Of a stretch of DNA of 64,000 nt, positions 1 through 12,370 are shown one piece after another. Numbering within the stretch: the first letter of the stretch is position 1; each line of letters starts with the position of its first letter. The DNA lies in NCBI GenBank assembly GCA_016946835.1, contig JACVTC010000013.1, positions 483,001 to 547,000 of the forward strand, given 5' to 3'. The position numbers and the translations under genes are program-made. Source of the stretch: Neocallimastix lanati (nom. inval.). Taxonomy: Eukaryota; Neocallimastigomycota; Neocallimastigomycetes; Neocallimastigales; Neocallimastigaceae. The notes under the pieces are model-generated. The model was not told where the DNA came from. It made no database searches and saw only the letters and a list, made by a program, of their open reading frames with translations.

Positions 1-3000
1 TTAGATATATTCTAAGATATTCTTTATAGAATTTAAATAATTCTTGATTTTAATAACAATTGTATTTTAAAAATATAATAACTCTAATAATATATTTAAA
101 GAATATTGATTATAATAAATATTGATATTAATAATAAATTGATATTAAATAAAAATTGGCTTTAGTATTAATGTAATATCTATTTTTATAAAATATTGGA
201 ATTAATAAAGTTTTGGATATTAATAATAAAATATTTATGTTAACAATTTTTAGTAATAAATAAATTAATTTTACAAATATAGAAAAATTTTACAGTATTC
301 AAGAATAAATAAATTTATTCATGGATTTGTATAACTTTTGTAATATTAACAATAATAAGATTATTTGTCCATTCTTTTATAGATGGTACGAAATCAATAA
401 AAGTGTATATTTTTATTATAAAAATCTTATTTTTTTTCTACTTAAAGAATTTTTATTTTATTTAAATATATCAAATATCTAAATTTAACATTAATACAAT
501 TTTAAACAAATTATCAAAAATTTATAATTTAATTATTTTATTATTTTTATTGAAATGGTAATTTCTTTAAATTTTAAAATCTAAATTATCAAATTTATTT
601 ATTTTAATTCAAATAATTATTAAACAAAATATAAGACAATAATAAAAATATTCACCAATCATAATTAATAAAATTCAATTTATAAACAATGTTAAAATTA
701 TTAATAAAAAATTTAATTTCTAGAATTATAATTACATTTTCTTTATATGAAGAGCTAAGCAATATAGACTATAGTTTCTGAAAGTATTCTGAATAAACTA
801 TACAATGATATTAATATCATTCTTTTAATTCAAAATATTAAAAAAGTAATGATCATTTGAAAATGAGTATTAAATTTCTTTTAAATAGATAGAATTAATT
901 AACTTTTCTGACTAAAAATTAAATTATTAATTTTATATTAATAGCAATACCTATTCCGGAACAATTTTAAATATTCCTAGAAAAGTTATTTTTATTATTA
1001 AATATTTTTAAATATTTAATAATACTTAATTGTGTATTAAAGGTAAGTTATAGATAAATTTACTGAAATAGTTTGATTTTTATTAAATATGTAATAAATT
1101 TGATTTTTAGTTATTTTCTTTTATACTAATAATGTTTTCATAAATACTTTTATTATCCTTATTAAAAAATACTATCTATTAAGAGATCAATATTATCTAA
1201 AATTGTAATGTCAATCACACAAAAATATGTCAAAAATATAAATCTATTTTTGATAATTTTCTACCAAATAGTAATTGACCGTTTTCATTTCTCTAAATAA
1301 TAAAGTTATTACTGATATATCATTAAATATATTCTATTCAATATCTGAACAATCCTGTATCATTTCTATAATATCTTCTTTGTTTTCTTCGGAAAAAATA
1401 CTTAATAATAAATAATTTATAATAATTTATATTATATTTACTGTAAATATTAATACTTTTATAAATATTATAAGCTTCCATTAATATAATCTATAAAATT
1501 AAATAAATAATAATATTTTTGGTTTTAATAATTCTTTGAATAAAATTATCATTTATACTAGTTATTTCTTTATATATACTATTCTTATCTATTAGATAAT
1601 TTGGTACATCATAGAAAGAAAAATCTATACATTTATTGAAATTATCTACTTTTTCTTCTTTACTAAATCACCAATTATATTATCAAATATTATCAATTAT
1701 AGTATTTACCATATTAGCTATTCTGAAATTTTGATAGTTACGACATTGTCGTAGATAAAATATATATCTTTAAAAAAAATGGTTTCCTAATTACTACTTT
1801 ATATTCATTATATTGGAACCGATACCAAAAAAAGATTATATATATTAATTATTCATTTTAATAAATGTATTTTATTGTGAATTAATAATTATATTAATAA
1901 ATTTTAAAATTTTTTATTATTTTAATTTGTTATATTGATATTAAAGATATTCATTTTTTTACGGCTTTTTATATATATTAATATTCAATTTTTTATTTTT
2001 ATTTGAATTATATTATTTTTTTAATTTTATAACTAATTATTATATTATTATAAAATTTTATATTAAATAATATATATTTATTATTAAAATAATAGACATA
2101 TTAATTATATTTATTATTTTAAATGTTAATAATTAATTATTATATATATTTCATTTATTATAATTAATAATATTAATTTATATTTAATGTTTATATTCAA
2201 ATATTTTATTATATATATATTAATTATTGATAATTAATTTTACTTCTTATTCACTTTTTAATATTCATATTTATTTAATTCATAGTTTAAAATAAAAGAA
2301 AATATAAATGAATAATTGATATAATTATATATTTATAATTGTGTCTAATTATATGATTATTGTGATAATTTTCTGTTAATCATACTGTTAAAGCAATAAT
2401 ATTAAAGTAATTGATTCTAATAAGGTAATTAAGAAATATTATATTAAATTTGTAATGAATTTTTATTGTAAATTATAAAAATTTAAATTTTTAGCTTAGT
2501 TAATTTATTTTTTGTAATAGAAATAATTAAAATTCCTTATTTCAATTTTGATAATTATTTAATGAATTTTTTTTAATATAATTAAAAAATTAAAAATAAA
2601 AATTAATAATATACTATTTTTTAAATATTAAAATTAAATTTACATAGAATTATTTAATGTTTCATTTTTTTTAAATCTATATAGTATTATGATAGATTTA
2701 AATATATATAGAGCACAAATTTTATTATATATAAATAAATAAATTCAATTAGATATGAAATATATAATATAATAAATTATTAATAAAATAAACCAAATAA
2801 AATTGAAATAAAATAATTGTAAATTTAAAATTATAAAATAAATAAAAAATATAAAAACAAATAAAATAAATACATAATAATCTATAAAAGAGTAAAAAAA
2901 TAATAAATTTCAAAAAATAAATATTTCTTTCGGTTCTTCATGAATTAAAAATAATTATTATAAATTAAAATCAGTAAACTTAATATATATATATCAAAAA

Positions 3001-3400
3001 TATTGCTATGGAATATTCAAAGTATGTTTTTCTTTTTAATAAATCGTTTAATACTTATTACGGAAATTTTATGGATAACGAGTCAATGTTATTAGTATAC
3101 AATATTAAAAAAAAAATAATTTCCTAAAAAAATTAGAGACAAAAATAAATATAAAAATTTCAATTTGTCAGAACGAAGTACATTTTATTGACCTATAAAG
3201 TTCAGAAACTAATCCTTATAACGAAGAGTTAAAAGGTATATGGAATTCACTTAATTTTCCTAAATTAAGAAATTAATTAATATAACCAAATATAATTTAG
3301 CCGTTAGTGGTAGTAATTCCATATTATATTCACTATCCTTTTATGAATTGTATACTATTTCTATGTATGAATTCCATGGAACCGGTAATGTACACAAGAA
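1..3400. other. AT-rich stretch with no recognisable gene
   Basis: The sequence is almost entirely A and T, with dense stops in all frames and no retroelement motif that I could identify. A short perfect palindrome (TACGACATTGTCGTA) lies at 1739-1753. The only hint of former coding is on the minus strand between about 1215 and 1740, listed separately. It resembles the gene-free spacers elsewhere in the window. Confidence 0.6.
1215..1740 (-). pseudogene. possible decayed coding stretch, unrecognised
   Basis: Read on the minus strand, two short runs have a less biased residue mix than the surrounding noise. One begins EEKVDNFNKCIDFSFYDVPN (near 1580-1660) and the other contains EENKEDIIEMIQDCSDIE (near 1340-1400). 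Stops and frame changes separate them and I recognise no family. They may be remnants of a retroelement gag or of a host exon, or chance. Confidence 0.2.
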
Positions 3401-3888
3401 AATCACAATGAGGACAATTCATTTTCCAACTTCAGTAAAACAATATCTAAAACAGTTAAAGTTCTATCAACTCAATACAAAAAGATGAATCCAAGACATA
3501 ATATGAACAAATTGTTAAAATATTGCGAAAAAAAAGAAAAACATACTCAAAAATACATGAAATCATGAAGAAAACGAAAGGTCCTCAGATGTTACACAAT
3601 ATTCCAGTAATATGGGAAGTATTTCTAATAATAGTAGCACAAGTAAGTGATATTAAGGGTTCACATAGTGATTCGATTTCAGAATCAGAAAGTGCTTCAA
3701 GGTCTTAATGGTGGTTCTAAATCTATTTTTGTAATATTAATATCATCAATTATTTTAAATTTTTCTGGAATATATAAATCATTTTTAATATCGACTTTAA
3801 GTGTTCTTTCTGAATCTGTATTTCTTTATATCTTCATTATTTAAATTTCGGAATGTTGTTAACACTAATAAGGTTAACAATTTAATTT
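3400..3888 (+). other. unrecognised segment with a 61-codon ORF
   Basis: This segment is visibly less AT-rich than its left neighbour. It holds an open frame at 3523-3708 whose product is Lys-rich at the start and ends in a Ser/Glu/Asp-rich tail. I recognise no domain. Its position directly upstream of a copia integrase remnant suggests it is another retroelement fragment, but nothing proves this. Confidence 0.25.
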
Positions 3889-4262
3889 TACATTCTTCAT
3901 CTAACTCTGCGCTGAAGGAAGGAAAGCATCATCACAAATTTTAGGAGGATTCAGTTAGAACTGCAAACTAATATATACAACCGACTTCTACATCAAGGAA
4001 ATGACAATAAGATACCGTACGAAGAATTAAACAACGAAAAGGTCGATTATCAAAGGTTGAAAGTGTTCGGATGTCAAGCGTTCTTTTATGTTCCGAAACC
4101 TTTTAGAAGAAAATTTCAAGGAAAATTACTAGATATATTCCTTGGATATGATAAAGTAAATCCAAAGGCATATATAATTTATGATACTAAAAATAATAGA
4201 ATTGTATTATCAAGAACAGTTTAAATCTATGAGGATATACTCCTATATCAATTCCAGAAAAA
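3889..4262 (+). pseudogene. Ty1/copia integrase C-terminal remnant
   Basis: The translation follows the end of the integrase core and the C-terminal region of the intact Copia-I pol in this window (aligned with 46218-50738). Recognisable pieces are the EDSVRTAN block, KVFGCQAFFYVPKPFRRKF and DIFLGYDKVNPKAY. The Trp codon before EDSVRTAN is now TAG, the frame changes near 3963, and a TAA falls at about 4222 just before IYEDI. The catalytic DDE part is absent, so this is a dead fragment. Confidence 0.8.
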
Positions 4263-5340
4263 TAAAACATTGAGGACTTTATAGAATAGAACAATGAAGG
4301 AATACTATCTAATAATTATAATAATAATAATAATGCTAATATTAAATCTATAAACAATGAAGGAATATAGTACACAATAATAATAATTGTAATAATAATA
4401 ACTACAATTATGAAAGTCAAAATGATATTGTAAATAAAACATATAATGAAAGGTATTTGAATGAAAATAATCAAAATAAATTTCTAAATGAAATAAATCA
4501 AAATAAATTTTTACCAAATTTGAAATCAAAATATTTTACAATCAGCCAATATAAATTATATTTAAATAATTTAAATTATAATAAACAAAAAACATTTTCA
4601 CAGGATTTACATTTTAATAATTTTCGAAATTTCATCAATTATTATAAAGAATTTCAAATTTATAAATTTAAATATTTAAACGAAAATTATATTCAAAATT
4701 TAAATAATAAAATTTTATACAATGAATATGATGGTAAAATAAGTTTAAATAATTATAATAGCACTGATAATGAAATTAATATTAAATTAAATCTTATAAA
4801 TAACTCAAATAAGCAAACTGATGGGAATTTAAATTTAAATTTAAGTGCTGGAAATTTAGTAAGTAAAAATAAAAATCATTCTTTAATTGAAAATTCTGAA
4901 AGAAATAATATAAAAGTAATGAAATTAAAATCAGTTAAATTTTGATGAATATAAAAATAATGTCCATGAATTGAAACTTAATTATAAATGGAGAGATAAT
5001 TATGAAATTAATTCATCAAATGAAATAAACAACCAGGTAAACATAAAGGAATTAAGTAAAACGGATAGAAGTATTTATACTTCTATCCGTTTACTCAGGT
5101 ATTTCAGAAAATAAACAATTCGCAACGACAGACTCAAGAAAATTACAGGATAATATGTCCTCAGAAAATAAACATATATAAATTACCAAAAAAAATAATA
5201 AATTAAGTAATAAAAATATTGAAAAGGATGTAAACAATGAAATAAACAATAAAAATACTGAAAAGACAATGAACAATCAATTATGAATCAGCAATTAAAT
5301 TATTCTAATGATAAAAATTTTGAAGAAAAAAAAAACAAAT
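4263..5340 (+). pseudogene. Asn-rich integrase-RT linker of the copia remnant
   Basis: This continues from the integrase remnant and contains an open frame at 4457-4945 (162 codons), almost only Asn, Lys, Ile, Leu and Tyr. Intact copia elements here carry a several-hundred-residue Asn-rich linker between integrase and reverse transcriptase, and this fits that linker by position and composition. No RT follows. A near-perfect hairpin interrupts it at 5056-5095. Confidence 0.55.
5056..5095. repeat. long inverted repeat (hairpin)
   Basis: A 17-bp arm (core ACGGATAGAAGTA) is followed by a 4-nt TTTA loop and its reverse complement, with one bulged A. It is GC-richer than its Asn-rich surroundings and matches no terminator or promoter pattern that I know. 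Confidence 0.7.
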
Positions 5341-5559
5341 CATGATGTAAATGATAAAATAAATAACATTGTGGTTATAAAAAATGATAACATTAAAATT
5401 ATAATTTGTTTTTATAGAAATAAGTTTTATTAATATTTAAAAATTTAAAAATAATATTTAATTAACAGATGTAATGTTTCAAATTACTTGTAAGTTAATT
5501 AATAAATTAAGAGTTAATTAGTTAATTAATAAAAGCAAGAAGAAAAAATATTTTCATTC

Positions 5560-5835
5560 ATGAAGGATTACTATAAGACATATCAAAAACTCAAGAAAAA
5601 TTTCTACTAAAACATTATGATTAATGATATCAGAATAATTGTTAGTAATCGCGAAAAGGCCCAATTACAATGTAATTAAATTTTTAATTAACGTTTTTGA
5701 AAGACAAGGTGTTGTTCCCCAAGTTATTACTACATATAATGGAGTTCAATTCACTTCCAACATGACAAAAACCTTTCTTGAACTTTACGACGTTTATGTA
5801 AAATTCGTAGCTACCATGAATCAAATGGTCTTAAA
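5560..5835 (+). pseudogene. Ty3/gypsy integrase core fragment
   Basis: The readable part (5639-5820) contains FLINVFERQGVVPQVITTYN followed by GVQFTSNMTKTFLELYDVYV, the region around the second catalytic Asp of a chromovirus-like gypsy integrase. The expected T-D-N-G is T-Y-N-G, so the catalytic Asp is lost. Upstream codons are interrupted by stops and the sequence dissolves into AT-rich DNA after 5830. No partner domains are adjacent. Confidence 0.7.
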
Positions 5836-6039
5836 TATAAAAAATATATATATATTTTATTAATATTAAAAATGTATTTTATATATATTATTAGGATTAA
5901 AATTTTATATTATTAATTATAAAAATCAATTTAAAACTAATAATAAATGTAATAACTTTGTGGCATAACAACTTTTATACATTGAAAAAAGTATAAATAG
6001 TTGTAAATTTTAGTACTAATTATTTTTTAAAAAATCTGC

Positions 6040-6665
6040 AGACATTACTCACTTGAAAGTTTTTTGTCGTAAGGCATTTTACTACAATAATCATAAAACT
6101 AACAAATTTGAAAATAATTCTGTTATAACTGCCAGAGTCTGTATACTTTATGGAAGAAGTACTTGTACCATTAATACTTCTTTCTTCACCAATAGGTATG
6201 TTGATTCTTTTATTGATTCTTTAGTTGAGGTGGAAAATAATTTTTCCTCCGATAATGATGATATTCAATTAAAAAGTCTTTCAAATCCTCAACAACTTGA
6301 TAATGATAAATACAATAATGATAAAATAGATATCATTGATAATAATAATAATAAGAATAAGAATATTAACGAAATAGTAACAACAACGCCAATTATAGTA
6401 ATAACAATGATGTGAAAAAAAATTATAAAAATTCAAAAATTGAAAACGATGTCACGAATAATGGTGATGAAAACATCGGAAATTTAAATAATTATAATAC
6501 TCTTATACATGATAATACTGATAATAATACTAATTTAAATATAAACAAAAAATATATTGAAATTAATAATAAAGAATTCAACAAAAGGAAAAGATCAATC
6601 GATGATAATAATACAAATGGTAATGAAAATGATAGTGATTCTGATATTGAATCAGTCAAAGGAAC
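6040..6665 (+). pseudogene. Copia-III-type integrase end and linker, internally deleted
   Basis: The start matches the integrase C-terminus of Copia-III (30600-30790): KAFYYNNHKTNKFENNS here against KAFFFNNHKTNKFENNS there. About 24 residues that Copia-III has next are missing, and the reading jumps to SVITARVC. An Asp/Asn-rich linker follows (6240-6660) with a basic KRKR cluster near 6590, comparable to the nuclear-localisation-like clusters of the other copias. A TGA splits it at about 6413. Confidence 0.75.
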
Positions 6666-6689
6666 ATAAAAATATTAAATAAAAATAAA

Positions 6690-8370
6690 AAGTATAAAAT
6701 AGTAAATATTTTAACTAAAAACCAACCAATTTCAATCAGCTCTTAGAACAAATGACGCTGAAAAATGGAAAATCGTAATTAATGACGAATTTAAAACATT
6801 TACAACAAAGTAATAGAAATAGTGGATAAGATACCAACTAATGCGAATATCATTGATACTAAATGGGTATTTACTAAATAAGATAATAATATCAAAAAGG
6901 CATGATTTGTAGCTAAGGTTTTCATCAAATTCCAGGTCAGGATTTTGTAGAAACTTATTCACCAACAGTACAAGCCGTCAGTTTAAAACTAACAGTAACC
7001 ATTACTGCTAACTTAAATTGGAATTTAAAACAACAGAATATTAAAACAGCTTATTTAAACGCCAAATTGGATCATGAAATATAAACTAAAATTTCAGAAG
7101 GTGACAATAACTATAAAAGGAAAAATAGATATTGGTTATTAAAAAAGGCTTTATACAGATTAAAACAGGATGGTCGTATGTGTTTAATGAAATATCAAAA
7201 TTCCTAAAGAGTATTAGTTATATTCAATATAAAACCGATAAATTCTTATTTAGAAAAATATAATAAAAATAAAAAACTAAGTTTATTAACTTTATATGCT
7301 GATAATATTTTAATTACATTTTATAATAATGAAATAAACAAAACTATTGAAAAACTAAAATATAAATATAAAATATCAAAGGAATCAACTGCAAATAAAA
7401 TTATTGGTATCAATATATACAAAACCAAAAATGGTTATAAAATGAATCAAACAGACTATATATTGATAAAATTATTGATAAATATAATATGAATAAAACC
7501 ATAAAATAAATCAGACTATATTGATAAAATTATTGATAAATATAATATGAATAAAACCATAAAATAAATCAAACAGACTATATTGATAAAATTATTGATA
7601 AATATAATATGAATAAAACCATAAAATAAATCAAACAGACTATATTGATAAAATTATTGATAAATATAATATGAATAAAACCATAAAATAAATCAAACAG
7701 ACTATATTGATAAAATTATTGATAAATATAATATGAATAAAACAAAATTTATTAAAATCCCTACTAGGAACATCACTGAAAAGGAAAGCGAAGGATCTCT
7801 ATTCGTAAATGTAGAAGAATTTAAATATTTATTAGGAGCATTACTCTACATTGCCATAAAATCAAGACCTAATATATCATTTGCTGTAAATCAGGCTTCC
7901 AGACATTGTGAAGAACCTTCAGAAGTGAACTATAAATTATTAATGAATATATTAAAATATTTAAAATGTCCAAAAAATAAATCAATTTATTATAACAGAA
8001 ACAGTGAATTTATTGGTTATTCAGATTAGGACTTCGCAAATAATGAGACTACAAGAAAATCAACCTGTGAATATATTTATTTATTAGGTGTTTTCTATGA
8101 TATAGCCCTATATCATGGTAAACTTAATTACAAAAGACTGTTCCTTTATCAACTGCAGAAGCAGAATTCGTAAGTTTAACAGAATGTGTTAAACAAAGCT
8201 TATGTTTAAAAATTTATATAAAGAGATATTCAATAAAGAAATTAAAATTAAAATAATGATTAATAATAAAACATGTATTTCAGGATACGAACTCAAAAAG
8301 TAGATGTAAACATATTGATAATAGATATAAATTTATTCAAGAGAAAATGTTAGAAAATAAATTTCGTTAG
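6690..8370 (+). pseudogene. Copia-III-type reverse transcriptase / RNase H, decayed
   Basis: Fragments in several frames give IDTKWVFTK, a degraded AAYLNA-type block, KKALYGLKQ-like and LLTLYADNILIT in place of the YVDD box. An open run at 7733-8029 holds LLGALLYIAIKSRPNISFAV and VNYKLLMNILKYLK. The RNase H end (KHIDNRYKFIQEKM) is near 8310-8360, with a deletion before it as in Copia-III itself. The second active-site Asp is changed (YADN) and many stops intervene. A 62-bp tandem expansion sits in the RT-RNase H connection. Confidence 0.8.
7441..7745 (+). repeat. 62-bp tandem repeat, five copies, inside copia pol
   Basis: The block starting CAGACTATATTGATAAAATT recurs at 7452, 7512, 7574, 7636 and 7698. 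The spacing is 60 bp and then 62 bp three times, nearly without sequence change. Each unit corresponds to pol codons for QTDYIDKIIDKYNMNKT. The period is not a multiple of three and each unit brings a stop, so the expansion happened after the gene was dead, or killed it. Confidence 0.9.
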
Positions 8371-8374
8371 AACA

Positions 8375-9465
8375 CAATACAGAAAAGATGCAACAAGAAC
8401 GTCTCAACAAGAGCAACTTCGAAGACTGGTCACTGTCAGATCTGTCTTGGAATCAAAGGAAATTTTGGATTACATCTCCAATGATATATCACCATGGCTA
8501 ATGATGTCAGAAATGGAAACAAAAATCAACAAGATTTAGAAGCTGCCAAGGTTAAGGACTCCTTAGCTCGGACGTTCATTTTAACAAGCACAAGGAAGTT
8601 AAAAAGAAAATCCGTAATTCAAAAACTGCTTACAATATAATGACCAAAATCAAGTAACATTATGATAAATCTAAGTTCAATTATGTTGCTCACTACATTA
8701 GGAAATTAAATTTTAAAATCTAAAAACATTGATGATCCTTTAGTAGTAATTTCTGAAATAATAGATATTATTGAAATTTTTGACGAAAAGAATTATAGGC
8801 TGGGAATATTAGAAAAAGCAAAATATATCTACTTTGCAGTACTTACCGAAATTAGATTAAGATTGCCGCTTAAACATGATATGGATATTGATGATTTTGT
8901 TTCATATGCAAAAGAATTAATGTCTTACAGTACTTTTTAGGGAAGACTACTGGAAAAGAAACAAAATACAATAAAACTGACGATTTTATGGATATAGACT
9001 ATATTGAAAAACCAAAACATAACAATATCAAAAGAAAAAATAATTACTACTACATTTGTGAAATGAAAGAACATACCACTGACAAATGTGGATTCAATCA
9101 GCATATTCGTGAACATAGAAGGATAAGTGCACTTAATCATAATAGAAAATCAAATAAAAGAGATAAAAGAAGAAAATATATCAGTAATGTTGAACTCAGT
9201 GAAAATTATTCATCAGATGTAGACACCAAAGAAAACACATACTTTGATGAAATAAAACTACTATTTGAAAAACAGGTCTGCAATAATGAATCAACATCAC
9301 AACTTAAAAATGAATACAAAAACTTATGTAACAGAAACTCAAGCGTAAACCTCATTACCAAGGAGATTGACAATTCTGACAACAATTCGAACAACGATAT
9401 TATTTTATGGACTTATGGTACAGAACGTTCAGAACATATTGTAACAAATGCATTTTAAAGAATTT
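8375..9465 (+). pseudogene. Copia-II-like gag and protease remnant
   Basis: Gag-like text starts near 8393 (ERLNKSNFEDWS) and continues through several frames. One run at about 8740-8937 is open (VSYAKELMSYSTF). The zinc-knuckle region at 8988-9110 reads YYICEMKEHTTDKCGFNQH; its first Cys is gone. At about 9405 WTYGTERSEHIVTN stands where a copia protease has W-x-x-D-S-G-A, so the catalytic Asp is lost. The open frame 8988-9458 is the longest surviving piece. Confidence 0.7.
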
Positions 9466-10293
9466 TTACAAGCATATAATTCAGATGAAATAGTGGTAAT
9501 AACTCTACCTGTGAATTTCAGGGAATCCGAACTTTTGAAGGTAAAATAAATGACGTTCACATACGACTCGACAAGGTTTACCATTCAAATAACATAAACA
9601 AAAACTTACTTATAGGAAACTTATTACCAAAGATGGGAATCAACAGTGAAATTAAACTAATTAACAACAAAACTAATTTAACACTCAAAAAAGTCGACGT
9701 AAACTACAATAACAAATAACTACAACAACAACAATGCTAAAATTATAGGAATATACACAGCTGAGGAAAACAACATTATTAGAATCCCAATAAGACTAAC
9801 GGATTCATCAATTAATAGTATAACTAAACAACAAAACAAAAACTCAAATCTAGATGAATACAGTGCAAATCTTTGGCACAGACGTCTAGGCCATTTTCAA
9901 CATGAAAACTTAGCTGAATATTTAAACCTTTACAACAATAGAAAAGACGACTGTTTAACCTATAAGATAGCTAAGCTTAAAAGATTACCACACAACGGTA
10001 ATCCTCCAAATGCGACCAGAATCTTAGAAACTATACATTCCGACCTTATAGGACCAATAAACATTATCTCATGTTCTGGGAAGAGATTTATATTAACATT
10101 TATTGATGAATACTCTAGAAAGTCATGGATATATCTTTTGGAAAAAAAATAAGGATGTACCCAAAACAACTACTCAATTTCTTAAATGTATAATAAATTG
10201 TTTTAATGGTAATATTAAATTCTTCAAAACAGACAACAGTTTAGAATTTAAAAACAATGATTTTTTACCAAATATAATTAAAAATATTATAAT
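9466..10293 (+). pseudogene. Copia-II-like protease end, pre-integrase and integrase start
   Basis: This continues the preceding remnant. The reconstructable blocks are LWHRRLGHFQHENLAEYL (pre-integrase), YKIAKLKRLPHNGNPPNAT, ETIHSDLIGPIN with the first integrase Asp, and FILTFIDEYSRKSWIYLLEK. These are close to Copia-II (23205-23480). It ends with KTDNSLEFKNN, the second Asp block, at about 10230 and is cut off at about 10293. Frameshifts and stops occur throughout. Confidence 0.75.
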
Positions 10294-10965
10294 ATTTTAA
10301 AGAAGTTTATATTTTTTATTATATTTTTTAAATTAATAAAATTAGTAATTTTTAACATTCTAATTTTCAAAGTATGTTATTAAAACTTTTAATTAATGAA
10401 TTTTTTATTAGAGAACTTTTTTCTAATTAGTATTTAATAATGTTATATTTCTTATTTTGATCTTTAAAATTTCAAATTTGAATATTTACTACTATTAATA
10501 CTAGAAAAAAATTCTTCAATACTTTATTGTAAATAAAATTTTTCATTTTTATTTCAAATCTAAAATAATATATTCAAAATTATACATTTTCAATAGTATA
10601 AATAAAAATAATAATAAGTATTTTTAATGTTTAAATTCATAATATTTAATTCTTTTAATTATTAAATATAGTAATTATTAATTTCATATAATAAATAATT
10701 AAAATATTTAAAAAAATTATTATTAAATAAATTATAATAAAAAGTTATATTAATATAAATGTAATAACAAAATAATGATTAATAACCAAATTCATAGATA
10801 ATTTTCTTTCTTTTATAAAGGGGGGAACGATATTTGTATTAAAAAGAAAAATTATAATAAGTAAAAAAATGTAAAAAAATATTAATTACCTTTTTTTTTA
10901 TAATAATAATTATTTAATTTATGTAAAAAAATTATTGATTAAAATATATAGGTTCCCATTATATA
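10294..10965. other. AT-rich spacer, no gene seen
   Basis: No open frame of interest, no LTR boundary and no homology that I could detect to other parts of the window. It separates the truncated copia integrase from the solo LTR. A short G-run (AAGGGGGGAACG) near 10818-10829 resembles a polypurine tract but has no pol upstream. Confidence 0.5.
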
Positions 10966-11796
10966 TGATCCGGAACTAGCTTATTTATTTCAAATAAGTA
11001 TATAAAAAGAAATATACAAAAAAAAAATAATAATGAAAGAAAAAAAGGAATATAATAATAATATAATAATAATAATAAATTATAATAATTATAATAAATA
11101 TTAAATATTAGAAATAATTATTATAATTTGAAAACAGTAATGGAATTATTTAAATTTATTTATAATAAAATAATTAAAATAATGAAATTATTTAATTCAT
11201 AATAATATTATTTACCATAAATTGTTTTTAATAAAATTAATCCAGAAATATTTAATTCTGTATAAAGTTAGAATTTAATTTTATAAAAAAACAACTTCTA
11301 TTTCAATAAATTAAATTGCTTGATACAATATTTACTATTTTTATTATTTTCTCGAAATAAATTATTATTTTCTGTATTTTTTAAATAATAATAAATTTTA
11401 TGAAAATGTAATATTAACAAATTATTAGAATACTAAATTATTTATTAATTGATAAATTAAATATTATTAGAATAGATAGTTAAAATTTTAAATATAAATA
11501 AATCATTAATAAATATAACTATATTTTAGAACAAATACTTTAGAATAGGTTAATTTTAAAAATATATTATTAAATTAATGTTAAGAATAGAATAATATAA
11601 ATTAATTCATATGTTTATGTATAATCTAATACTCAAGAAAAAATTATAAAATGAAGAAATTTTCTTTCTTTTGAAAGAGGAAGAAAAAGGCAATAAAATG
11701 ATAAAATTAATAAAACACTTTTATTTGAATTCACAATTTATTTATAATATTTAATATTGTGTTTTAAAATATTGTGCGTGATCAATGCCTATATCA
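10966..11796 (+). mobile_element. solo LTR of a Ty3/gypsy-type element (TGATCC...ATATCA)
   Basis: It begins TGATCCGGAACTAGC and ends CCTATATCA. The flanking tetranucleotide TATA is present on both sides (10962-10965 and 11797-11800), a candidate 4-bp target duplication. The same LTR occurs inverted at 55519-56201, there abutting a gypsy integrase end through a polypurine tract, which identifies the family. The shared internal block TTTTCTTTCTTTTGAAA lies near 11663. Confidence 0.75.
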
Positions 11797-11800
11797 TATA

Positions 11801-12210
11801 TGTTACGAGATAATGAAAAAATAAATAATTATTAAATATTCAATTATATATTAAAAAGAATATAATATTTATCAACAATATTTTATAATAATTATATCAA
11901 TATATTATAATAATTTTATATTAATATTTTATAATAATGCTAAATTATTACAAAATAATAATTTTATATTAATTTTTAGTAATAATTTATATTAATAATT
12001 TATAATATTTTTATATATAAATTTGAAACCAATTAAATTAAAAATTTTATTATTCTAACAAATCAAATTGATAGAATATTAAATATTTAAAAAAGTATGA
12101 AAATAATATAATCAAAACTCTCTCTTTCAAAATAAAAATAATTAATAGAGATATATATAAATGATCGAATATATTATTACTAAAACTTTGATAATTACCT
12201 GTGTTTCACT
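11801..12210 (+). repeat. 5' LTR-like repeat of a deleted gypsy element
   Basis: From about 11851 the sequence is a direct repeat of 14067-14345, allowing indels, and ends ...AATTACCTGTGTT. The two copies bracket gypsy gag, RNase H and integrase pieces, so they are best read as its LTRs. The 5' edge may be TGTTACGAG at 11801. No standard TGG primer-binding site follows directly. Confidence 0.6.
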
Positions 12211-12370
12211 AAAATCTGGTGAGCTATGCAGGACACAAAATAGTAATAATATGAAAAGATTATAAATATATTATATTTCAAAGACTGATGGATGAGTAAT
12301 CAAAAAATAAAAGAGTAATAATAATAATATTTAATTAATAATAAGTTAACAATATGAAAATCCAGATTGG

